Translations under genes and position numbers: made by a program
The notes under the pieces: generated by a model
Told to the model about the DNA's origin: nothing
Seen by the model: only the letters and a program-made list of their open reading frames with translations
The model's database searches: none
Shown: positions 25,413 to 33,998 of the stretch, piece by piece
Layout of the letters: every line of letters begins with the position of its first letter
Numbering within the stretch: position 1 is the first letter of the stretch
DNA from: PHAA01 sp034927445
GTDB taxonomy: Bacteria; Bacillota; Syntrophomonadia; Syntrophomonadales; Syntrophomonadaceae
DNA: 64,000 nucleotides
Direction of reading: 5' to 3'
NCBI GenBank assembly: GCA_034927445.1
Contig: JAYFPZ010000004.1
Span: forward strand, 53,233 to 117,232

Positions 25413-25658
25413 TTAACGGAATCCACTTATCAGAAAATAACCAAATACAGACAGCAGAGTGATGCTTATAAAAATCAGGGAGTTTGTAAAGTTCAAATGG
25501 TTTTGGCTATTTTTTTGAACTTCAGCCATGAAATCTGTTTTGGTTACATAATCACCTGCGATTAGAACCCGAAGATCATTTACATTACCTGTAATTTCCT
25601 TTATACCTTCTTTAATTTCCTTTATATCTTCTTTGATGGAATCGAGTTCCTCCCCCAT
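25413..25658 (-). CDS. Small coiled-coil membrane protein
   Basis: 81 residues with AGGAGAGG upstream. Residues 1-35 form an EIKE-rich amphipathic coiled coil (MGEELDSIKEDIKEIKEG); residues 60-80 form one membrane helix (SLIFISITLLSVFGYFLISG). The layout resembles XhlA-type or other small tail-anchored proteins, but I cannot assign a family. Confidence 0.65.
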   Translation of the reverse strand: MGEELDSIKEDIKEIKEGIKEITGNVNDLRVLIAGDYVTKTDFMAEVQKNSQNHLNFTNSLIFISITLLSVFGYFLISGFR

Positions 25659-25753
25659 TACATCACCACCTCTCCTTTTACATGATATGCATCGCTCCGG
25701 TCATATGCTATCATTTTCCATGCAGACAACCCGTAGTTAACCAGCGGAAAATT

Positions 25754-26009
25754 TAGACGCGGACAGGCGCGGACTTGTATGAGCAACGTGGGCAGGGCAG
25801 TGAAGGATGAAAGGCAGAATAGCCAAGATATCGCTGATCGAACATGATTTTGGCTGATCAAGCATTCAAAAAGGCTTCTTGAAAAAATCTGCGATAATCT
25901 TTTTAAAATCAGCGAACGAGCTTGGCGAGCACTTGGCTATTCTAGCTCACAGTTCTGATTATTAATAATTGTCTGCGTATGTCATATGAGTCTGCGTTGT
26001 CCGCGTCTA
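25754..26009. mobile_element. 256-bp element with terminal inverted repeats, MITE-like
   Basis: The left end begins TAGACGCGGACAGGCGCGGA and continues CTTGTATGAG. The right end on the minus strand begins TAGACGCGGACAACGCAGAC and continues TCATATGAC. Together they form imperfect inverted ends of about 30 bp. Inside are AGAATAGCCAAG (near 25817) and CTTGGCTATTCT (near 25932), an inner inverted repeat. The right end abuts the stop codon of the M14 gene. A related sequence follows aroB (19141) and a fragment follows aroA. No coding capacity for a transposase, so a non-autonomous repeat is the best reading. Confidence 0.68.
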
Positions 26010-26906
26010 TTAGGGCAGGCTGCATATTGCTTTGATAGACTCGATGGTCTTGCCGCTGAATTGCCGCTGGATCAAATCTTCAGGGCCGGCGGGGCGGGGA
26101 TACTCGACCAGGACCGCCCGGGCATATTGACTGGCCCAGCCGATAAAATGCTGCTTCAGAAATGTCATAGCCTTGGTGTTTTTGAAACCGAAATTCTGAT
26201 TAAAGCAAGCGCTTACCTGTTTATCACCATAGGTGCAGTTGGACCATCCATGTATGTCGACAACTATCTCCGGCTTCTCGGTTAATACCAGCTGGCGCAG
26301 GATCTGCGCCTCAGGGGTGCTGAACGGGGTATTGCCGGTATGATATTTACGGTCGGAGCTGTATTCCCAGAAGTAGTCAAAGTCGCGGTTAATGTCTATT
26401 CCCTGTCCGTTGCACCGCCCAATTCCATTTTCACTTTGCCCGTACCAGATCCCATCCGGGTTCACACAGGGGACAACGATCAAACGGGTTTTCTGTAATT
26501 CCTGGGGATATGCGGAAAACTCGCGCACCACATTGTTGGCAATCTGCACCAGGGCAGCGCCGTCTTTATCCCAGGCCCCATCAAATCCGTGCATGGCAAA
26601 GGTAATCAGCATGGTCCGGTCATAGTCGGCAGGGGCGATGATTATCTCCTGAATTATATTGCCCCGGGAACTATAACCGGCGATATTATATTCTATAGTA
26701 CTGCTTGGCACCGGCGCGGCTGGCACAGGCGCGGGAGCGACAGCCTCCGGCTCCGGTTCAGGTTCAGTCTGAGCCGGGGCTGTAATATTCTGAGACGACG
26801 GCTGCGCCACCGCAGGCAGCGAATTGGGAATTAATGAGGCTAAAACATCTATAGGAAAGATATAGATAAGAATCATAACCACCATTAAAAAAGCGGTTTT
26901 TTTCAG
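26010..26906 (-). CDS. Secreted M14 zinc carboxypeptidase-like protein, probable CTG start
   Basis: 298 residues. The first ATG (26885) has no ribosome site. A CTG at 26906 lies 8 nt after AGGAGG and extends the N-terminus to (M)KKTAFLMVVMILIYIF, a proper signal peptide. A Pro/Ala/Glu-rich linker (about 35-65) precedes the catalytic domain: HGFDGAWDKDG (106), NPDG, DINRDFDYFW, DIHGW (His 219) and VLVEYPRP with the likely catalytic Glu. The usual zinc motif HxxE is HxxD here. It follows motB by 34 nt, at the end of the flagellar operon. It should trim peptidoglycan peptides or proteins outside the cell; activity is uncertain. Confidence 0.8.
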   Translation of the reverse strand: MKKTAFLMVVMILIYIFPIDVLASLIPNSLPAVAQPSSQNITAPAQTEPEPEPEAVAPAPVPAAPVPSSTIEYNIAGYSSRGNIIQEIIIAPADYDRTMLITFAMHGFDGAWDKDGAALVQIANNVVREFSAYPQELQKTRLIVVPCVNPDGIWYGQSENGIGRCNGQGIDINRDFDYFWEYSSDRKYHTGNTPFSTPEAQILRQLVLTEKPEIVVDIHGWSNCTYGDKQVSACFNQNFGFKNTKAMTFLKQHFIGWASQYARAVLVEYPRPAGPEDLIQRQFSGKTIESIKAICSLP

Positions 26907-26940
26907 GGAAATAACCTCCTTTTATTAAACCGGAATTCCG

Positions 26941-27759
26941 CTATTGATTGCTATTAGCCTCTACTTGGGACTCAAATATATCATAGTCTTTTTTCAGAAT
27001 AACGATATCCACTCTCCGGTTAATAGCTTGGTTGCCGGGGCTGATGTTGGGAACCCGCGGCCGATACTCACCATAGCCCACGGCTGAAAGCCGTTCGGGC
27101 GAAATTCCGGCTTGGTCCTGGAATACATGCATAACGTTGCATGCCCGTAAAACTGACAGTTCCCAATTGGAAGGGAATCTGGTCGTATTAATGGGTATAT
27201 TGTCGGTATGCCCTTCTATACGTATATAGTTGGGGACCATGACCAGGGCCGAAGCCAGTTTTTTAATTATATCCCGGGCCTGGGGATTGAGTTCGGCGGA
27301 TGCACTGCTGAAAAGCAGGGTGTCTTTTATGCTTATCACCAGCCCCCGTTCCTGCTCAATTATCTCAATATAATCCCCTAATTTGGTGGGCGGACTTCCT
27401 ACTGGTTGGTTGGGACTGCTTACCTGTTGGGCTGTGATAAAATCATGAATCTGTTTTTCCACCGCTTCCAGCTGTGCGGTATCGATTAAATCTTTAGTTA
27501 AACCCTGGCTTTCTTGACCCAACTCTCCGTTTATCACCGTAGGCCCCCGTTGATCGGGAGGTTCGATTGAGCTTCCGGTCAGGACCACGCTGAGAGACTG
27601 GGCAATCGCATTGTATTTGGCTATGTCAACCTTGCTCAGGGCATACATTAAAATAAAGAATACCATCAACAAGGTTATAAAATCCGCATAGCTCAACAGC
27701 CAGCGCTCCAATCCGCTCCCGCTTTCTTCTTCTTCATATTGCCTGCGGCGGCCACTCAT
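26941..27759 (-). CDS. motB: Flagellar motor stator protein MotB
   Basis: 272 residues. The N-terminal membrane helix carries the ion-binding Asp (WLLSYADFITLLMVFFI, Asp about 27). The C-terminal OmpA-like domain (140-260) anchors the stator to peptidoglycan (IEGHTDNIPI, FPSNWELSVLRA, NRRVDIVI). With MotA it makes the ion channel that drives rotation. It starts 3 nt after motA. Confidence 0.96.
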   Translation of the reverse strand: MSGRRRQYEEEESGSGLERWLLSYADFITLLMVFFILMYALSKVDIAKYNAIAQSLSVVLTGSSIEPPDQRGPTVINGELGQESQGLTKDLIDTAQLEAVEKQIHDFITAQQVSSPNQPVGSPPTKLGDYIEIIEQERGLVISIKDTLLFSSASAELNPQARDIIKKLASALVMVPNYIRIEGHTDNIPINTTRFPSNWELSVLRACNVMHVFQDQAGISPERLSAVGYGEYRPRVPNISPGNQAINRRVDIVILKKDYDIFESQVEANSNQ

Positions 27760-27762
27760 ACG

Positions 27763-28554
27763 CTACATCACCATCTTTTCCTTCTCTCGCGTGTCCAATT
27801 CCTCACGAGTTTCAGAGGGCAGATAAATTTTCAGCTTTTCTCTTAGGATACGCGGATTTTCTCCGCTCTGAATTGACATAATCCCCTCTACCATCATTTC
27901 CATTAAAAATACACGCTTCTTGGTGTTATTTTTAATTTTATTGGCAAATGGGATCCACAGTAGATTGGCGGAAGCTATACCATATAAAGTCGCTAAAAAC
28001 GCTACGGCAATAGCACCGCCCAGTTCATCAGGATTGGATAGATTGCTTAAAACATTAACCATTCCCATAACTGTGCCAATAATGCCCATGGTAGGAGCAA
28101 AACCGCCGGCGGTCATAAACATCTGGGCCCCAACCATCTCATTCTTTTCAAATACGTCTATCTCCATCTGCATCAGTGACTTGGTCATTTCAGGATCAGC
28201 GCCATCAACAACCATTTGCAGGCCTTTTACTAAAAAATCGTCGTCGATCTGATCCAACTGGTTTTCCAGGCTTAAAAAACCTTCCCTACGGGCTTTATCT
28301 GCATTTTTGACCAGCAACTCCAGGTAGCCGTCAAAATCTATCTGATCATTTTTAAAAACCGATTTTAAAAAATAAGGCACCTTCTTGATCGCTTCCAGCG
28401 GGAAGCTGACCACAGTCGCTCCAATTGTACCGCCAAAAACGATCATTGCAGCAGTTCCCACCAATAACATGCTCATCGAGCCGCCCTCAAGCGCAAATGC
28501 TCCCAACAGCATCGCAAAAGCCAGAATTACGCCTCCGATTGTCGCTAAATCCAT
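27763..28554 (-). CDS. motA: Flagellar motor stator protein MotA
   Basis: 263 residues with four membrane helices: two near the N-terminus (residues 3-50) and two at about 150-205 around GGFAPTMGIIGTVMGMVNVL. The cytoplasmic loop between carries the charged face that contacts FliG. It is co-transcribed with fliY upstream and motB downstream. Confidence 0.96.
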   Translation of the reverse strand: MDLATIGGVILAFAMLLGAFALEGGSMSMLLVGTAAMIVFGGTIGATVVSFPLEAIKKVPYFLKSVFKNDQIDFDGYLELLVKNADKARREGFLSLENQLDQIDDDFLVKGLQMVVDGADPEMTKSLMQMEIDVFEKNEMVGAQMFMTAGGFAPTMGIIGTVMGMVNVLSNLSNPDELGGAIAVAFLATLYGIASANLLWIPFANKIKNNTKKRVFLMEMMVEGIMSIQSGENPRILREKLKIYLPSETREELDTREKEKMVM

Positions 28555-28610
28555 TTATTCATTCCTCATTTATTACACTTGTTATTCTATCCTACCCGGT
28601 ATACGGATCA

Positions 28611-29657
28611 TCATTTTACTACCAGACTTTTTATCCTGTTCTCGGTTGAAATAATATCGGTTATCCGCACTCCAAAGTATTCTTTTACGACGACCACTTC
28701 GCCCCGGGCGATAAGGGTATCGTTGACCAGAATATCCACCGGCTCATTTTCCAACCGGTCCAGCTCTACAATTGATCCCGGGTTTAGTCTTAAAACATCG
28801 GCAATGTTTCGTTTGGTTCGGCCTAAGATAACTGATAATTTAAGCGGAATATCAAGAATAAGGTTAAGATTATTACTCTTGAAAAGTCCATTCTGATCTT
28901 CTACTACAATTTGCCGAGGTTGTATTTCAGTTTTTTTCGCCCCACTGTCAGGTTGGGGGGACTCACTGCCTGCCGGAACCTGAGGCTTTGACGTTGCATC
29001 CATAAGATACTCTACCTGCTGTTTGGCCACATCCAGGTTCATAATAAGCATTATTTCACTTTTCAATAACGTGCCAATTTCCAGGTTAAAGGAGATGACT
29101 ATAATTTCATCTCTGAATATATTCCAATTTAGATCCTCTTCTTCATTATCGACATTCATTAAAGTAATTTTAGGAGGAGATATCTCAATTGTTCTATTAA
29201 AAATCTTGGACAGGGCGGTGGCCGAATATCCGATCATTTGATTCATGGCTTCAGATACTGCGCTTAAAGTTATTTCATTCATTTCAGGATCATAATTAAT
29301 GCCGTCCCCGCCCATCATGAGGCTGGCTATTATGGCGGCATCACGGGCCTGTAAAATGAAAACATTACTCCCTTCCAATCCGGAGCTATATTCTACTTCC
29401 ACCAGAATATAGGGGGCAACAAAACCCTTTTGCAATTCGGCCGGGCTGGTGCGGTTCAGATGAGGCGTATCAATTAAGACTCGCTGATTCAAAAGTTCTG
29501 ACAAAGCGGTTGAGGCTGATCCGGCATTAATATTGCCTATTTCACTCAAAACATCTTCTTCAGCCGGGGACAATAGTACTCCCGGGGCATCCCCGGTGTC
29601 AGCGCTATTCCCGTTCAGTAATGCGTCTATTTCCTCTTGTGATAAAAATGATCCCAT
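28611..29657 (-). CDS. fliY: Flagellar switch protein and CheY-P phosphatase FliY
   Basis: 348 residues. An N-terminal LSQEEIDALLNG segment like that of FliM binds CheY-P. The CheC-like middle (30-210) has two phosphatase helices (EEDVLSEIGNINAGSAS and SEAMNQMIGYSATALS, with the E-x-x-N pairs). The C-terminal SpoA/FliN domain (265-345) forms the C-ring. FliY is typical of Firmicutes. A separate short FliN exists at 40491, so this cell has two SpoA-type proteins besides FliM. Confidence 0.94.
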   Translation of the reverse strand: MGSFLSQEEIDALLNGNSADTGDAPGVLLSPAEEDVLSEIGNINAGSASTALSELLNQRVLIDTPHLNRTSPAELQKGFVAPYILVEVEYSSGLEGSNVFILQARDAAIIASLMMGGDGINYDPEMNEITLSAVSEAMNQMIGYSATALSKIFNRTIEISPPKITLMNVDNEEEDLNWNIFRDEIIVISFNLEIGTLLKSEIMLIMNLDVAKQQVEYLMDATSKPQVPAGSESPQPDSGAKKTEIQPRQIVVEDQNGLFKSNNLNLILDIPLKLSVILGRTKRNIADVLRLNPGSIVELDRLENEPVDILVNDTLIARGEVVVVKEYFGVRITDIISTENRIKSLVVK

Positions 29658-29671
29658 TTTATTATATCCCC

Positions 29672-30637
29672 CTATATTTTGCCAGTAATCATAGCTGCTA
29701 ATTGCTCTCCCACAACCCCTGGCTGAAAACTAAATTTGGGCTGGTCTTCAATCAACAGTTGCATATCTCCTCCCACCACTGTATCCAGAAGTACCACATC
29801 CCCTTCCTCCAATTGCAAAAATTCATGTATGGTCAACTGGGTTTCGCCACAGCACGCGGTTAGATCCAGAGATACTTTACCTAAACGATTTTCAACCGTC
29901 CGGACCTGTGAAATATCGCCACCCTGCTGGCTGGCAAACCAGTTCTGGGCGGTTAGATTGGGTATCGCCTCTTTCAGAGTGGCATGCGGCAGACATATAT
30001 TGATGATACTCTGAGTTTTGCCAATCTCTGCGGTAAAGGTTATAATTGCCACGGTTTCATTGGGCGAAATAATCTGGTTGTATTGTGGATTAGATTCCGT
30101 AGATTCTATCGTTATATTAAATTTGAATACATCGGACCATGCCAAAGCCATATTATCCAATAAATTTTTAATTAGTTTTTTCAGAACTCTTACTTCAATT
30201 TCGGTTAGTTCCCTTACCTTATTGGTGCTTTTGCCTGAGCCCCCAAACAGCAAATCAACCGCCGGTGAGGTAAAGTTGTGGCTTGTTTCCAATACGGCAC
30301 TGCCTTCCAGGGGCGGCATTTGAAATACCGTCAACAAGGTCGGGCTGAATATGGACACCAGGAACTCTTCATAGGTTACTTGTTCAACCGATGCTATTTT
30401 AATATTGATCGAACTGCGTAAATAACCGGACAAATAATTGGAAATAATTCTGGAAAAGTTCTCATTAATCATGTACAAAGTACGCAGTTGATCTTTGGTG
30501 AATTTATTGGGACGCCGGAAATTATATTTTTTAGCTACACTTTGCTTATCGTCTTTAATTAGCTCCGAGACACTTTCTTCATTATGCAGGTGATTAATAA
30601 GAGCATCTATTTCTGATTGAGATAGAGTTTCATCCAT
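29672..30637 (-). CDS. fliM: Flagellar motor switch protein FliM
   Basis: 321 residues from ATG 30637 (AAAGGTG, 6 nt before); an in-frame GTG three codons earlier lies inside that site. N-terminal CheY-P-binding peptide LSQSEIDALI, middle domain (45-230) with the PPLEGSAVLE and VDLLFGG blocks, and C-terminal SpoA domain. C-ring component that sets rotation direction. It is 11 nt from cheY and 14 nt from fliY. Confidence 0.95.
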   Translation of the reverse strand: MDETLSQSEIDALINHLHNEESVSELIKDDKQSVAKKYNFRRPNKFTKDQLRTLYMINENFSRIISNYLSGYLRSSINIKIASVEQVTYEEFLVSIFSPTLLTVFQMPPLEGSAVLETSHNFTSPAVDLLFGGSGKSTNKVRELTEIEVRVLKKLIKNLLDNMALAWSDVFKFNITIESTESNPQYNQIISPNETVAIITFTAEIGKTQSIINICLPHATLKEAIPNLTAQNWFASQQGGDISQVRTVENRLGKVSLDLTACCGETQLTIHEFLQLEEGDVVLLDTVVGGDMQLLIEDQPKFSFQPGVVGEQLAAMITGKI

Positions 30638-30648
30638 TATAGACACCT

Positions 30649-31017
30649 TTATCCTTTGCTCAATACTTTATCAATCGCTTCTATTACCCGCTCGGGCTTA
30701 AACGGTTTAACCAAAAAATCACGGGCTCCGGCCTTGATAGCATCCATAACCAGAGACTGTTGTCCCATGGCACTGCACATAATAATTTTGGCTTTGGCAT
30801 CCATCGCTATAATATCTTTAACCGCAGATATTCCATCCTTCTCCGGCATGGTTATGTCCATGGTTACAATATCGGGGGTGCACTTGTCATATAGTTCTAC
30901 CGCCTCTGCCCCATTCTGAGCTTCACCGACCACTTCATAACCGTTTTTAGTGACGATATCCTTAATCATCATGCGCATGAAGGCGGCATCGTCAACTATA
31001 AGAACCTTTTTCCCCAT
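30649..31017 (-). CDS. cheY: Chemotaxis response regulator CheY
   Basis: 122 residues, a single receiver domain: acid pair VDDAAFMR, phospho-acceptor in DIVTMDITMPEKDG (Asp about 53), the Ser/Thr position in MCSAMG and Lys in VKPFKP. The second ATG is preferred because GGGGAGG lies 8 nt before it. When phosphorylated it binds FliM and FliY, which flank it in this operon. Confidence 0.95.
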   Translation of the reverse strand: MGKKVLIVDDAAFMRMMIKDIVTKNGYEVVGEAQNGAEAVELYDKCTPDIVTMDITMPEKDGISAVKDIIAMDAKAKIIMCSAMGQQSLVMDAIKAGARDFLVKPFKPERVIEAIDKVLSKG

Positions 31018-31055
31018 TGTCATATCCTCCCCGCTATTTGTAATTTAGGACGCCG

Positions 31056-31709
31056 CTATTTCAGCGCTCCTACTTCCTCAACGGCTTTTCTCAGCATTTC
31101 ATCCTGGGACGTGATCATACGGCTGTTCAGTGCAAAACTCCGGGATACATTTATCATGTCAGTCATGTTTTGCACGAGATCGACATTGGAAGCCTCGACA
31201 AATCCCGGCAAGACTTTTATGTTCTCAGCTTTGGTTTCAGCGCCCGGGTCCGTTGCCAGGAACCCTCCCTCGGTTCGGACAAGCGATTCTTTATTATCAA
31301 AACTGGCTAAATAAAAATCCTGATCCGGTGCCCCGGCAACCATTTTTATTGCACCGGTGGTCCCAATCACTTTACGGCCAAAAGTATCAGCCAGATAACC
31401 TTCCTGGTTAACCGTAAAGGAACCGTTCCGGGTGTATATGTAACCCTGATCAGTTTGCAGTTTAAAGAAGGCATCGCCCTCAATGGCATAATTGCAGATA
31501 TTGCCGGTTTCTTTCTCACTCCCGTCGGAAAAATCACTGGTTATTTTATCTGCCATTACTCCATTGATTTCTTCTCTAAAGGTTTTTATCGCAATCTTGT
31601 CCTGTTTAAAGCCATCCGTATTGGCATTGGCCAGGTTATCACCGATGACCTCCATTTTTTTCTGCAGTGCATTTAATCCCGTATTGGAACAATATATTCC
31701 TCTTATCAT
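31056..31709 (-). CDS. Flagellar basal-body rod protein, FlgF/FlgG family
   Basis: 217 residues, shorter than the usual 250-270 of FlgG. N-terminal rod motif with NTGLNALQKKMEVIGDNLANANTDGFK; C-terminal conserved block (VDLVQNMTDMINVSRSFALN...). Probably forms the rod. A second gene of the same family (41453) looks like the hook gene. Which of FlgF or FlgG this is cannot be settled by eye. Confidence 0.85.
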   Translation of the reverse strand: MIRGIYCSNTGLNALQKKMEVIGDNLANANTDGFKQDKIAIKTFREEINGVMADKITSDFSDGSEKETGNICNYAIEGDAFFKLQTDQGYIYTRNGSFTVNQEGYLADTFGRKVIGTTGAIKMVAGAPDQDFYLASFDNKESLVRTEGGFLATDPGAETKAENIKVLPGFVEASNVDLVQNMTDMINVSRSFALNSRMITSQDEMLRKAVEEVGALK

Positions 31710-31731
31710 ATTTCGCCTCCTATGTTTGATT

Positions 31732-32433
31732 TTATAGATAGACCGAGGATAATCTGCTGCGTAAAGCGGTCAGAGCCATGGTTTTTAATTGAGATACCCG
31801 GGATACGCTTACATCCAGGGCAGCGGCGATTTCCTTCAAGGTCAGTTCCTCATAATAATATAGACTAAGTACCAATTTCTGGCGTTCTTCCAGCATAGAG
31901 ACGGCTTCACTCAAAATCTTGGCTTGTTCATCCTCAAGATACATTTCTTCCGGAGATTTATCCACTTCTCCCTTAAGCGTATCTTTAACCCTTAATTCGT
32001 TAATTCCCAGGGTTTGCTCCAATGATATGGAGGCCAGCAGTTTGAACGACTGCATGGTTTGCTCAACCTCGGCCTGGTCAAGATTTACTTCTCTCACTAT
32101 TTCATGAATTGATGCTTCCTTACCGGTTGCGGCTGAAATTCTCTCCATCGCCTCGGTAATCAATTGTACTTTTTGCCAGCAGTTGCGGGACAAAGGGGAG
32201 TCTTTCCGCAGCGCATCCAGTATAGCCCCTTTTATGCGCTTGGAGGCAAAAGTGGCAAATTGAATGCCCTTTTCCGGCTGAAAACGGCCCACCGCCTCCA
32301 ACAGGCCCAGGATGCCATACCCGACCATATCGTCCTTATCCCAGGATTCGGGAATCCGGACGTCCATACGGTCTACTATTGATTTAACCAGGGGCAGATA
32401 TTGCTGCGGATCAATAACTTGGCCGGCTTCCAT
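31732..32433 (-). CDS. fliA: RNA polymerase sigma-28 factor FliA (SigD)
   Basis: 233 residues. Region 2 (MVGYGILGLLEAVGRFQPEKG, FATFASKRIKGAILDALR), region 3, and region 4 with helix-turn-helix (LTLKEIAAALDVSVSRVSQLK). It directs transcription of late flagellar genes; matching promoters are at 54675 (fliC) and 61893 (flgM). FlgM (61563) is its expected inhibitor. The gene sits deep in the early operon, so its synthesis follows the c-di-GMP-sensitive flgB transcript. Confidence 0.96.
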   Translation of the reverse strand: MEAGQVIDPQQYLPLVKSIVDRMDVRIPESWDKDDMVGYGILGLLEAVGRFQPEKGIQFATFASKRIKGAILDALRKDSPLSRNCWQKVQLITEAMERISAATGKEASIHEIVREVNLDQAEVEQTMQSFKLLASISLEQTLGINELRVKDTLKGEVDKSPEEMYLEDEQAKILSEAVSMLEERQKLVLSLYYYEELTLKEIAAALDVSVSRVSQLKTMALTALRSRLSSVYL

Positions 32434-32434
32434 A

Positions 32435-33115
32435 TCAATAATCCCTCATCGCTTGAATCTGTTTTCTTAACATATAAAATACATATTTAACGATCTGGTC
32501 CTGTTGTCTCTCACTGATATTTTGGAATTCTACCCCTACCTTGTAGGAATTTCCTTGTTTTTCGCATCTTACTACTCTTCCCAGCAGCTTAACCGTCACA
32601 TCCAGGTGTTCGAGGCGCAGTTTCAAAACCAGCATTACATCTTTCAGCAAAGGAAGACTCAGGGACAAACTTAATCCCTGGCCGCTTAAATCAATTAAAT
32701 AGACTCGCTTGAAGGGTTCGATATTTTCCCAGTCATTGACTTCTTCATGACTTATTATCTGGTAATGGGCCGTCAGCCTGGTTTTTATCCTGACAAAGTT
32801 CCTCCGGTTAGAAGATATCAGTTTGACAGGTTTTTTGAGCACCAGGTATTTAATATCGTTTTTCTGCTTTTTGTCCAGAACAACTGATTCAAAGGCAAAA
32901 CGGGTATTGTTTACTTTAAGCCAGACCATAACCTGGTCACCTTCTTCCAGGAAATAGTCACGGCCTTTTACCGTAGGTATCAGAACCAGAAAATCGTCAT
33001 CCTCAATCTCCTGGATCAAACTCTGTCCCGGCCCTGGATCCTCCATATCTTCCGTATTTAATTTGGCAATTTCCACCCGGTTGTTCACTTGGAAAAGTTT
33101 TTCTATATCGATCAT
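32435..33115 (-). CDS. YcgR-like PilZ-domain c-di-GMP effector
   Basis: 226 residues. N-terminal YcgR-N-like beta domain (1-105) and C-terminal PilZ domain with the c-di-GMP motifs RRNFVRIK (RxxxR) and DLSGQGLSL (D-x-S-x-x-G). When bound to c-di-GMP such proteins brake the motor. It lies between flhG and fliA, 1 nt from fliA. Together with the riboswitch before flgB it suggests that c-di-GMP acts on motility at two levels. Confidence 0.92.
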   Translation of the reverse strand: MIDIEKLFQVNNRVEIAKLNTEDMEDPGPGQSLIQEIEDDDFLVLIPTVKGRDYFLEEGDQVMVWLKVNNTRFAFESVVLDKKQKNDIKYLVLKKPVKLISSNRRNFVRIKTRLTAHYQIISHEEVNDWENIEPFKRVYLIDLSGQGLSLSLSLPLLKDVMLVLKLRLEHLDVTVKLLGRVVRCEKQGNSYKVGVEFQNISERQQDQIVKYVFYMLRKQIQAMRDY

Positions 33116-33125
33116 CTTGCATCCC

Positions 33126-33998
33126 TCACTTAAACAGACCTATTAGTTTCTGGGCAAAATTAGTGCTCCCTTGATTGAAGCCTATCTTCTGCTCCAAGAT
33201 GTTATTGGCTATCTGCATAACATCCCGGGCAATCTGACTACGAGGGTATCTGACCATGAACGGAGTCATTTCTTTGACTGACCTTTTTACGTTATTGTCG
33301 AAGTACATTACTCCCAGTCTTTTTATGTTTATATGCAGGTACCGGTCGGCCACTATTTCAATCTTGTGGGCGCTCTCCTGGGCTTCCTGAAGGTTGTTGG
33401 CCATATTTATCACCAGGTGCACCTGTTTATGCAGATTGAATCGGGATAGGATTTTAATAATCCCATATCCGTCGGTTATGGATGTCGGCTCAGGGGTCAC
33501 GACAATGATCACGTCATCGGCAGATACGATGAAACCTAAAACCACCTGGGAGATGCCTGCTCCCGTATCGATCAGGATGAAGTCCATTTCCCGGGCATAA
33601 TTTTCCAGCTCCTGAATGAGGTCTTCTCTTTGGCTGCGGCCAATATTGGTAGCTTCAAATATCCCGGAACATCCCGGGACTAGTTTTATGCCTTCAGCAC
33701 CCTCTATGACTATCTCCCTCAAAGTTTTCTTGCCCTGGAGAACGTCAAACAGAGTGTATTGGGGGGCAATACCCATCAAAATATCTACATTGGCCATACC
33801 CAGATCAGCATCCAGAATCATAACTTTTTTCCCTTTTTTACTTAAAGCAATAGCCAAATTTACGGTCAGGCTGGTTTTGCCCACTCCGCCTTTACCGCTG
33901 GCGATGGTAATAATCCGGGTTTTGTTTTGAGCCCAAAATTCAGTGGGCTTAATCTTGCCGCTGAACAAATCTCTTAATTTATCTGCCTGATCTGCCAT
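33126..33998 (-). CDS. flhG: MinD-like ATPase FlhG (YlxH), flagellar number regulator
   Basis: 290 residues with deviant Walker A SGKGGVGKTSL (residues 34-44), Walker B-like VMILDADLGMANVDILMG and the switch IDTGAGIS. It sets number and placement of flagella with FlhF. It overlaps the flhF stop (TAATG). Confidence 0.95.
   Translation of the reverse strand: MADQADKLRDLFSGKIKPTEFWAQNKTRIITIASGKGGVGKTSLTVNLAIALSKKGKKVMILDADLGMANVDILMGIAPQYTLFDVLQGKKTLREIVIEGAEGIKLVPGCSGIFEATNIGRSQREDLIQELENYAREMDFILIDTGAGISQVVLGFIVSADDVIIVVTPEPTSITDGYGIIKILSRFNLHKQVHLVINMANNLQEAQESAHKIEIVADRYLHINIKRLGVMYFDNNVKRSVKEMTPFMVRYPRSQIARDVMQIANNILEQKIGFNQGSTNFAQKLIGLFK

Noticed and set aside
25658..25861. 67-residue minus-strand frame before the small coiled-coil gene
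   Set aside because: It runs into the left end of the 256-bp element, has no ribosome site and resembles no protein.
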